From JANMZR01 sp031383555 (GTDB lineage: Bacteria; Bacteroidota; Bacteroidia; Cytophagales; Spirosomataceae): DNA of 10,352 nucleotides. The stretch's first letter is position 1. Each line of letters begins with the position of its first letter. Location: positions 1-10,352 of the forward strand of contig JANMZR010000362.1 of NCBI GenBank assembly GCA_031383555.1, read 5' to 3'. The position numbers were made by a program, and so were the translations under genes. Positions 1-6,420 of the stretch are shown here, piece by piece. The notes under the pieces were generated by a model that saw only the letters and a program-made list of their open reading frames with translations, searched no databases and had not been told where the DNA came from.

Positions 1-94
1 TTTAAATATCTACTACCAATCAATTTTTTTCAAAAAATTACCACTCATCACTTTTAATTTACCAATTATACCTAATTTGACAAAATATCAACAT

Positions 95-115
95 GTACCT
101 TGCATCGCATAGTAC
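95..115. promoter_or_regulatory. Candidate PadR operator dyad over the padR promoter
   Basis: The sequence reads GTAC-N2-TGC-N3-GCA-N2-GTAC, a perfect 21-bp dyad centred on position 105. It covers the TTG at 100-102 that serves as -33 element of the promoter in front of the PadR gene. PadR proteins bind as dimers to dyads near their own promoter, so autorepression is the natural reading. The dyad is seen directly; the binding protein is inferred. Confidence 0.6.
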
Positions 116-130
116 CTTTTATTATCTTTG
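100..130 (+). promoter_or_regulatory. Bacteroidota-type promoter for the padR operon
   Basis: TTG at 100-102, a 20-base spacer, then TATCTTTG at 123-130 match the Bacteroidota housekeeping consensus (TTG, about 17-23 bases, TAnnTTTG). Transcription should start near 136-137, giving a leader of about 155 bases before the ATG at 294. No other well-spaced promoter is visible before the next three genes, so this one probably drives all four. A TTGACA at 77-82 also occurs but has no matching downstream element. Confidence 0.6.
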
Positions 131-149
131 TGTCATAATTAAAAAGCAG

Positions 150-164
150 CTTGTTAATAACAAG
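150..164. repeat. 15-bp palindrome in the padR leader
   Basis: CTTGTTAATAACAAG is a perfect inverted repeat with 7-bp arms around one central base. It lies about 13-28 bases downstream of the predicted transcription start. It could be a second protein-binding site for the repressor or another regulator. In RNA it would form only a short stem, and no U-tract follows, so it is not a terminator. Confidence 0.45.
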
Positions 165-238
165 TTTCCAAAAAAGTGAGAAGCTAAGTGAATGCTTTCA
201 TTTAATTAAGTTATGGGCTAATTAATTATGAAAATTTC

Positions 239-250
239 GAGCAAATGCTC
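239..250. repeat. Short inverted repeat in the padR leader
   Basis: GAGCAAATGCTC has 5-bp arms with two central bases and lies 43 bases before the padR start codon. In RNA it could form a four-pair stem with an AAAU loop. It is short and may be chance; it is recorded because it falls in an otherwise uncoded leader of about 155 bases. Confidence 0.2.
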
Positions 251-293
251 ATGCAAGCTTACGTAAATAGTTGAAGATAAATAAAATAATAAT

Positions 294-623
294 ATGGATT
301 TAGAAAATGCAAAAGTACAAATGAGGAAAGGAATTTTAGAATTCTGTATTCTTCATATAATTTCGAGAGGTGAAATATACGCCTCTGATATGCTAGAGGA
401 GCTAACATCTGCTAAAATAATGGTAGTTGAAGGCACGCTTTACCCCTTGTTGACAAGGCTAAAAAACTCAGGTTTGCTCGACTATAAATGGGTGGAATCC
501 AATTCGGGGCCACCTCGTAAATATTATGTTTTAACTGAAGATGGGAAAACCTTTCTTGATACACTTCAGATTTCGTGGGTTGAACTACTCGAGTCAGTTA
601 CAAAAATTACTAGTGAAAAATAA
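294..623 (+). CDS. PadR-family transcriptional regulator
   Basis: A 109-residue DNA-binding repressor of the short PadR type. Residues about 10-84 form the winged helix. The family signature GTLYPLL is at 47-53, followed by RLKNSGLL and a wing strand with SGPPRKYYVLTEDGK ending near residue 85. A single C-terminal helix (about 86-105) would be the dimerisation helix, which matches the short subfamily of about 110 residues. The ATG at 294 follows an AT-rich stretch without a clear ribosome site, usual in this phylum. It is the first gene of a four-gene cluster; in Bacteroidota such regulators commonly sit directly before PspC-domain genes. A 21-bp dyad overlaps its promoter, so it probably represses its own operon. 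The inducing ligand cannot be told from the sequence. Confidence 0.92.
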   Translation: MDLENAKVQMRKGILEFCILHIISRGEIYASDMLEELTSAKIMVVEGTLYPLLTRLKNSGLLDYKWVESNSGPPRKYYVLTEDGKTFLDTLQISWVELLESVTKITSEK

Positions 624-667
624 CCTAAACAGGTATTCATAAATACATAAATCAATAAAAGAAAATA

Positions 668-695
668 TAGATTTTGAAATAATATTGAAAATCTA
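668..695. repeat. Inverted repeat between padR and the PspC gene
   Basis: TAGATTTT (668-675) and AAAATCTA (688-695) are exact 8-bp inverted copies separated by 12 bases. The pairing could extend after a one-base mismatch on each side. It lies midway in the 112-bp gap between padR and the PspC gene. No T-run follows the right arm, so it is not a standard terminator. It may be an RNA hairpin tuning readthrough or translation, or a protein-binding site. A smaller repeat, ATCAA-GAA-TTGAT, follows at 702-714. Confidence 0.4.
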
Positions 696-735
696 CAATT
701 AATCAAGAATTGATAAAATAAAAAAATTAAAACTC

Positions 736-3162
736 ATGAAAAAGACAATATCAATAAACATTAGCGGGCAAGTATTTAATATTGAAGAAGATAGCTACGA
801 AAAGTTAAAAAACTATTTAGGTGCAATAACTAAATATTTTTCAAGCTATGGCGATAGCAAAGAAATATTGACGGACATTGAAGGCAGAATTGCCGAAAAG
901 TTTTTGGAGTATTTGAAAAAAGAAGAAAAGCAGGCAATCTCATCACAAAATGTCGACTCAATAATTGCCTCAATGGGTACAGTGGCCGACTTCGAAGCTA
1001 TTAAAGAAGACGAAGATTTGGCCCAAACTGATGCTAAAACAGAAATACAACATGCTGTAAATGAAGCAAAAAGTGAACATTCGGCCAAACAAATGGATAG
1101 TGAGGCGACTGCAGAAACACCCTCTGCTCCAAAAAGATTTTACCGTGATAATCAAAGAAAAATAATAGCTGGCGTTTGTGCCGGCATAGCACATTATTTC
1201 AGCATGGATCCAATCTGGATTCGTCTTTTGTTTTTGGGTTGCCTTGGCTTCATACCCGTTTTGGCCGCATTTAGTGCATTTATTTTCATATTGTATATTG
1301 CTTGTTGGATCGCATTCCCAGTAAGCAATAGCTTAAAAGAAGATGAAAAAATTAAAAAGTTTTTCCGAGATCAAGATAAAAAAGTATTAGCGGGCGTAGT
1401 GGCTGGTGTATCAAAATATACAGGAATTGACTTAGGAATTTTAAGGCTACTATTTGTGTTAAGTGTGTTATTAGCGGGTACTGGAATTATGATATACCTT
1501 ATACTTTGGGCTATTGCGCCATTTGCAATAACTATCACTGATAAAATGCAGATGAAAGGAGAGGCCATTACACTTGAAAATATAGATTCCAATATTAAAA
1601 GTGCTAATACTTTTTCGCCAAAAGCTGAGTCAGCTATAGCCACAATATTACTATTCCCATTCAGAATAATTGGCAAAGTATTTTCTGCAATTGGACCACT
1701 TTTTCAGTTTTTATTAGTTGGCGTTAGGGTATTTGCGGGTCTTTTACTTATAATAATCGGTGGGGCAGTAATGATTGGCTTAGTTATAGCTTTATTTAGC
1801 TCTTGGGGTGCTTTTGGTGACTTGCCATTAGCTCAGTTTGGCAATACCCCATTACATATTATTGGTCAAGATGCGCCAAAAGCGATGTTTTTCTTTTTGT
1901 TTTTTGCCATTGCAATACCCTTTTTAGGATTGGCTTTGGCAGGAATTAGTATCGTTTCAAAAAGAAATATATTCAATCCGGTAATATTACAAACTATGGG
2001 CGGGCTCTGGTTAATGGGTCTATTAGGCGCTGGAATGTCAGCTTCAAAATATGCCAGTAACTTTAAAAGGTCGGGCTCCATAGAAAAAACTTTGAACTAT
2101 CAAACTGCCGCAAAAACACCAACCTTTGACATTAGCGACAATGAAGGTTGGGACAATTACAACGAAGTACATTTTTATATAGAAGCCAATAATGGGTCTG
2201 ACCTAGAGGTAAACGAATTGTTTGAAGCGAGAGGGGCTACTGAAGAACAAGCGCAATTAAATACCCAAACAATAAAATATAATATTAAACAAGAAGACTC
2301 ACTAATCACTTTTGACAGAACGATAGAACTAACTCCAAAAGCAAAATATAGAAATCAAGAGTTAACAGCAACCTTAAATATTCCTAAAGAAAAAGTATTT
2401 TACTTAACAAGAAGGTTTGCCGCACACTTTAGTAACTTCAATTTGGATTGGGATACAGTAAATTGGGATAACAAAACCAATAAAGTAAAAGGAAATGCAG
2501 CGGCCCGATTTAAATTTGACATGGAAGGCAATCTTGTGCCTATTGATAAAAATGAAAAGGCCGAAAAAAATATCGATGAAAATGGGCAATATTTTAAAGA
2601 ATATTCGTTCAATAATTTCAATTCACTAGAATTATCTGGAAACTTAAAGGTTGAAATTATAGAGGGACCTATTTCTAAAATTGTTGCCAATTCGTATTCT
2701 GAAGATATTTTAAGCCAGCTCAATATTTCACAAGAAAATTCTAAATTAAAAGCAAATTTTAACCATGAAGATAATGAAGATTCAGATATTAGAATAAGAA
2801 TTACATTACCAAAAGTGAACTATTTGCAATTGGCTGACCAAGTTTCTGCCAAATTAATGAACATCAATACAGAAACTTTAAAAATTAAATTAAGCAACAA
2901 TGGTAAGCTTGAAATCGACGGAAAAACAAACAAATTAGAGCTTGAATTGAGAGATCAATCAAACTTTGATGGTGTAAATTTAAAGTCAATGGAAGCCGAA
3001 ATTTCTTCTTACAACCAGTCAAAAGCTAATATAAATGTTGAAAATAAATTGAAAGCAGAAGCATTTGACCAAAGTGAAATTGAATATATGGGAAGCCCGA
3101 AAAATGTAAATTTAAGTCCAAATGGGCAAAGTAAAATTTTAAAAGCTGAAGACAATAATTAA
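736..3162 (+). CDS. Tandem PspC-domain membrane protein with C-terminal GIN-head-like domain
   Basis: An 808-residue envelope protein. Residues 1-95 form a soluble N-terminal domain of a type I associate with PspC proteins of this phylum (MKKTISINISGQVF..., DIEGRIAEKF). A charged linker (about 96-130) leads to two PspC domains, about 133-195 and 208-264, each with the FYRDNQRK/FFRDQDKK start, an AGV.AG core and a hydrophobic segment. Further membrane helices lie near 322-357, 383-407 and 416-436. The rest is a beta-rich, probably extracytoplasmic part: about 437-605 is unrecognised, and about 619-790 resembles the DUF2807 GIN-head fold, with short strands starting at FNSLELSGNLKVEI. PspC is the membrane sensor of the phage-shock response in other bacteria; no PspA or PspF is visible here. 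The next gene follows after 51 bp. Its role in envelope stress sensing is inferred. Confidence 0.85.
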   Translation: MKKTISINISGQVFNIEEDSYEKLKNYLGAITKYFSSYGDSKEILTDIEGRIAEKFLEYLKKEEKQAISSQNVDSIIASMGTVADFEAIKEDEDLAQTDAKTEIQHAVNEAKSEHSAKQMDSEATAETPSAPKRFYRDNQRKIIAGVCAGIAHYFSMDPIWIRLLFLGCLGFIPVLAAFSAFIFILYIACWIAFPVSNSLKEDEKIKKFFRDQDKKVLAGVVAGVSKYTGIDLGILRLLFVLSVLLAGTGIMIYLILWAIAPFAITITDKMQMKGEAITLENIDSNIKSANTFSPKAESAIATILLFPFRIIGKVFSAIGPLFQFLLVGVRVFAGLLLIIIGGAVMIGLVIALFSSWGAFGDLPLAQFGNTPLHIIGQDAPKAMFFFLFFAIAIPFLGLALAGISIVSKRNIFNPVILQTMGGLWLMGLLGAGMSASKYASNFKRSGSIEKTLNYQTAAKTPTFDISDNEGWDNYNEVHFYIEANNGSDLEVNELFEARGATEEQAQLNTQTIKYNIKQEDSLITFDRTIELTPKAKYRNQELTATLNIPKEKVFYLTRRFAAHFSNFNLDWDTVNWDNKTNKVKGNAAARFKFDMEGNLVPIDKNEKAEKNIDENGQYFKEYSFNNFNSLELSGNLKVEIIEGPISKIVANSYSEDILSQLNISQENSKLKANFNHEDNEDSDIRIRITLPKVNYLQLADQVSAKLMNINTETLKIKLSNNGKLEIDGKTNKLELELRDQSNFDGVNLKSMEAEISSYNQSKANINVENKLKAEAFDQSEIEYMGSPKNVNLSPNGQSKILKAEDNN

Positions 3163-3213
3163 GAATAATTTACTTTATATACCAATAAAAATAAGTTCCA
3201 ACTAAAATACATA

Positions 3214-4518
3214 ATGCTAACTAAACTCAGAAACTTTTTTTGGCTTTGTTCAGGTGTAATAATTGAGCAAGTTAAAAAAATAGAAAGCGACCATGTCAAA
3301 TATGTTTCAATTGGAGCAACTGTATTTTTCACTGGCCTATTAGCTTCATTATCAGGAGGCTATGCCATGCATTATGTATTTAATAACTATTGGGTAACCC
3401 TACCGTTTGCAATACTTTGGGGCTTGATTATATTTAATTTGGACCGATACATAGTTTCAAGTTTAATAAAACCAAAAGCAAGTGGAAAAGGAGCTTTTGT
3501 CGATTTTTTCAGAGAAATACCACCCGCCATTCCTAGGTTTTTATTAGCTTGCGTTATTGCAATTGCGGTTTCAAACCCAATTGAATTACGGTTATTTCAA
3601 AAAGAAATTGATACTCAAATTAGCCAAGATCTTGAGAAATTTAAATTGGATTATAATACAAATTCAATTTATAAAAAGGAAATAGCAAAGATAAAAACTG
3701 AGCAAAAATCGGAAAAAATTTCAACTGACTTATCAAATAAAGAAGCTCAAATTGCAAGCCTTGAAAATGATTATGTAAAAGAAATACAAGGCCTAAGCGG
3801 CACTAAAAAATACGGATATGGTATAGCTGCTAGAACGATGGACATTACACTTAAAAGCCTGAAAATAGAGGCTGATAGTATAAAAAAAGCTTATATTCTT
3901 AAAGATACTACCAACCAGGCAAAAATTGACAAACTTGAGCTCGACCATAAAAATAACTTCGACATTGAACTTAAAAACAGAACAGAAAATATAGGGTTCT
4001 TAGCAAGAAACGTTGCCTTAGGAAAGTTACAAGAAAACTCAACCGATGTATGGGCTACTTCATGGTTTTTAAAATTACTTTTCCTTATTTTAGAAATATC
4101 ACCTTTGTTGGTAAAACTACTTTCTCCAAAAGGGATATATGACTATCAATTGGAAAAAGTGCTTTCTGAAGAAAAATCCAAATCAAGTTTATTCCATAAT
4201 GACTTAGATTTAAGGTCATTAGATCGTTTAAATCAAAAACAAATATTTGTAAATAATTTAGAAAATACATTATTGAAAAACAATTTGGACGACCGCATTG
4301 AAATTATGAATAAACTTAAAGAATATGTTCTTTCAAAGTTAGAAACTGTACAACGAATTAATGATGACGCAAAGGGGAAATCTATCTTTTCAACAACAAG
4401 AATCAAAAATTTATTAGACGATCAAGCTGAAAAAACCATAAATGACCTTCTTAACTCTATAGACGATACCGATTGGTGGGAAAACTTAAACTTAGAATTT
4501 GAAAAATATAAAAAATAG
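3214..4518 (+). CDS. DUF4407-family membrane protein with long coiled coil
   Basis: A 434-residue protein that I assign to DUF4407, a family without known function. Helices lie at about 31-50, 60-78, 107-122 and 283-303. The motif FNLDRYIVSSL follows helix 2, and a basic loop (about 79-106) suggests that side is cytoplasmic. Between helices 3 and 4 lies a charged, heptad-like stretch (about 125-265, rich in K, E, I and L) that by this topology would be a periplasmic coiled coil. The C-terminal 130 residues are charged, mostly helical and probably cytoplasmic. It sits 51 bp after the PspC gene and 61 bp before a secreted GIN-head gene, so co-transcription is likely. It could be a structural partner or a signalling element across the inner membrane; the sequence does not say which. 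Confidence 0.78.
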   Translation: MLTKLRNFFWLCSGVIIEQVKKIESDHVKYVSIGATVFFTGLLASLSGGYAMHYVFNNYWVTLPFAILWGLIIFNLDRYIVSSLIKPKASGKGAFVDFFREIPPAIPRFLLACVIAIAVSNPIELRLFQKEIDTQISQDLEKFKLDYNTNSIYKKEIAKIKTEQKSEKISTDLSNKEAQIASLENDYVKEIQGLSGTKKYGYGIAARTMDITLKSLKIEADSIKKAYILKDTTNQAKIDKLELDHKNNFDIELKNRTENIGFLARNVALGKLQENSTDVWATSWFLKLLFLILEISPLLVKLLSPKGIYDYQLEKVLSEEKSKSSLFHNDLDLRSLDRLNQKQIFVNNLENTLLKNNLDDRIEIMNKLKEYVLSKLETVQRINDDAKGKSIFSTTRIKNLLDDQAEKTINDLLNSIDDTDWWENLNLEFEKYKK

Positions 4519-4579
4519 TTGTGTGCAACCATTTTCAAAGCAAAAGCATCTTTCGTTTAAATCAAATATTCTAAATGCC

Positions 4580-5284
4580 ATGAAAAAACAAAATTTCTAT
4601 TTCTCAATACTAATATTCTTATTCTTAAGTTCAGCAATTTATTCGCAGACAATTAGAACTTATGATTTATCAGGCTTCCAAAAGTTAGATATGGGCTCTG
4701 CGTTTCACATAAAAGTTGTACACGGCAATTCCTTTAAAGTGATTGCTAAAGCTGATAAGAAAGACCTAGATCGATTAAATGTATATACCAAAAACAATAC
4801 ATTAATTGCTGGTTTTGAAAATAATTGGAATTGGTGGGGAAGAAACAACAGCGATAAAATAGAATTTCAAATTGAAATGCCAACACTTTTATCTGTAAAT
4901 TTTTCAGGTGCTTCCAACTCAACTATTACTGGTTTTGACGACCTAAGTAATTTAAACATTGATTTGTATGGAGCTTCAAAGTCTAAAATTGACATATTCG
5001 CAAATAATCTTAATGTAGACGTTTCTGGTGCTTCTAAACTTAATTTAGTTGGGAGCTCCAATAAGCTTACTTTAACTATGTCGGGAGCAAGTAGCGTGGA
5101 AGCAACAAATTTTCCTGTAAAAATAGCAGATATTGATGCTTCTGGTGCTAGTAACGCTAGGCTATCGGTTTCACAATCAATTAAATATGATGCAAGCGGA
5201 GCTTCAAATGTAAAATATATTGGAAATCCGAAAGTTAATAAAAGCACCTCTGGAGCAGCTAATATTAATCGAATATCATTTTGA
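4580..5284 (+). CDS. Secreted GIN-head (DUF2807) repeat protein
   Basis: A 234-residue exported protein. The ATG at 4580 is chosen because it starts directly with a signal peptide (MKKQNFYFSILIFLFLSSA, likely cut before or after the YSQ near residue 24). An in-frame TTG at 4499 would add 27 non-signal residues and overlap the previous gene. After an N-terminal strand region (FQKLDMGSAFHIKVVHGNSF) the chain has seven repeats of 18-21 residues, each centred on SGAS or a variant, from about 109 to 227. This is the pattern of the DUF2807 'putative auto-transporter adhesin, head GIN' family and predicts a stacked beta-strand fold. There is no membrane anchor or visible sorting domain, so it is probably periplasmic or surface-exposed. 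It resembles the C-terminal part of the PspC protein two genes upstream. The adhesin name in the family title is not evidence of adhesion. Confidence 0.85.
   Translation: MKKQNFYFSILIFLFLSSAIYSQTIRTYDLSGFQKLDMGSAFHIKVVHGNSFKVIAKADKKDLDRLNVYTKNNTLIAGFENNWNWWGRNNSDKIEFQIEMPTLLSVNFSGASNSTITGFDDLSNLNIDLYGASKSKIDIFANNLNVDVSGASKLNLVGSSNKLTLTMSGASSVEATNFPVKIADIDASGASNARLSVSQSIKYDASGASNVKYIGNPKVNKSTSGAANINRISF
4904..5260 (+). repeat. Seven SGAS-type peptide repeats
   Basis: Within the GIN-head protein the tetrapeptides SGAS, YGAS, SGAS, SGAS, SGAS, SGAS and SGAA begin at residues 109, 130, 149, 168, 188, 206 and 224. Their spacings are 21, 19, 19, 20, 18 and 18 residues. Each is preceded by an alternating hydrophobic strand (for example NLNVDV, KLTLTM, IADIDA). 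The DNA is diverged between copies, so these are old structural repeats and not recent tandem duplications. Confidence 0.85.
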
Positions 5285-5295
5285 AATTTATTATT

Positions 5296-6384
5296 TTAAA
5301 ATTCTATTGATTTCCAATCGATACCTTTGAATAATGAATATAAGCAAGCAAAAATAAATCCGATAACTGCATAAGTCAATACAATAATTGTTCGTTTTGG
5401 CTCACTTTTGAGTAATGGAACTTTAGCTGGTTCAAGAACCTTTAAAACCGGCGTTTCATTTTGCGATTGAATTTTGGTTTGTTCTAATTTTTTTGAAACC
5501 TCCAAATATAATCCAAAAGCTAAGTCATATTCATATTTCAATTCCTCATCTTGTGTTTTAGGTACAAGTAGAAATAGGTTCTTATTTCTGTCTCGAAAGT
5601 TCGATAAATTATATCTTGCATTTTCATACCTTTTTTTTGCTTCCGTAGTTTTTTCTGATAAGAAAGCTTCATATGTCTTTAGCTTTTCTAAACGATAATC
5701 AACAACATACTTTTTTAAATACTCTAAACTTTGATTAGCCACAAAACCTGCAATTTTGGGGTCGGGCATTTTTACAGAAATACTTATTATACCTGTTTTT
5801 TTGTCAATTGTAGAGATTACCCTTGTTTGGAAATTTTTAATTGTAAGCTCTTGTTGTTTAGTGAAATTATAGGTCATATCACTTCCAATTTCACTAAATT
5901 TTATATAGCTATCATTTTTGTTTTTACTAGTACTAAATAAGTCAAAAAAGTTAGAAATAATTTTACCAGCCGCAGTTTTTTTACCGCCATAATTTAAAAA
6001 ATGACCAAGACTCTCATACTTATCACCTTCCTTAGTAACTACTGGTAAGTTTAATATATGTATCACAAAAGGCGTACTTTGAACTATATCAGGATAAAGG
6101 TTTGGTCGAACGGCGTCAGAATTACCCAGATTATCAATATCCAAACCAGCTAAGCCTGCAATAGAACTAAAACCTCCGAATAATTTTGAGCTACCAGACT
6201 GTACAATCTCAGGGAGCACTTTTGCTCCAGAACTAAACTGAACTGGCTGCATTAAAGCGAAAATAACTCCTATACCAGAAACTAAAAATGTGATAATTGC
6301 AATTCTCTTTTTAGAATTAAACAAAATATTAAAAAGTTGTTTAACACTAATTTCAGTTGATTTTTCCTCTTCCAATTGTTGCAT
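5296..6384 (-). CDS. Wzz/GumC-type polysaccharide chain-length determinant
   Basis: A 362-residue inner-membrane polysaccharide co-polymerase. It has helix 1 at about 27-45 and helix 2 at about 331-353, bracketing a large periplasmic region with a coiled-coil stretch (about 215-305). A proline-containing segment directly precedes helix 2 (VLEPAKVPLLKSEPKR, 316-330), as in the Wzz family. The N-terminal cytoplasmic part is short. The chain ends about 10 residues after helix 2, so it has no fused tyrosine kinase and no Walker motifs; any kinase partner would be elsewhere. Its gene follows the SLBB export gene after 36 bp on the same strand, forming a two-gene operon. It probably controls polymer length or gates export together with that protein. 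Its stop lies 11 bp from the stop of the convergent GIN-head gene. Confidence 0.88.
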   Translation of the reverse strand: MQQLEEEKSTEISVKQLFNILFNSKKRIAIITFLVSGIGVIFALMQPVQFSSGAKVLPEIVQSGSSKLFGGFSSIAGLAGLDIDNLGNSDAVRPNLYPDIVQSTPFVIHILNLPVVTKEGDKYESLGHFLNYGGKKTAAGKIISNFFDLFSTSKNKNDSYIKFSEIGSDMTYNFTKQQELTIKNFQTRVISTIDKKTGIISISVKMPDPKIAGFVANQSLEYLKKYVVDYRLEKLKTYEAFLSEKTTEAKKRYENARYNLSNFRDRNKNLFLLVPKTQDEELKYEYDLAFGLYLEVSKKLEQTKIQSQNETPVLKVLEPAKVPLLKSEPKRTIIVLTYAVIGFIFACLYSLFKGIDWKSIEF

Positions 6385-6420
6385 ATTTTATTGAATATGA
6401 AAAATTCAATTAATTAAATT

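Noticed and set aside
668..695. Rho-independent terminator after padR
   Set aside because: The stem is AT-rich and no T-run follows it, so it does not fit a terminator.
846..2723. Minus-strand open frames inside the PspC gene
   Set aside because: They lie fully inside a well-supported long gene, have no recognisable domains and look like mirror-frame products.
4499..4579. N-terminal extension of the GIN-head protein from an in-frame TTG
   Set aside because: It would overlap the DUF4407 gene by 20 bp and put 27 polar residues before a clear signal peptide; the ATG at 4580 fits better.
4867..5247. 126-residue minus-strand frame opposite the GIN-head repeats
   Set aside because: Its recurring LEAPE-like peptides are just the antisense of the SGAS repeat codons.
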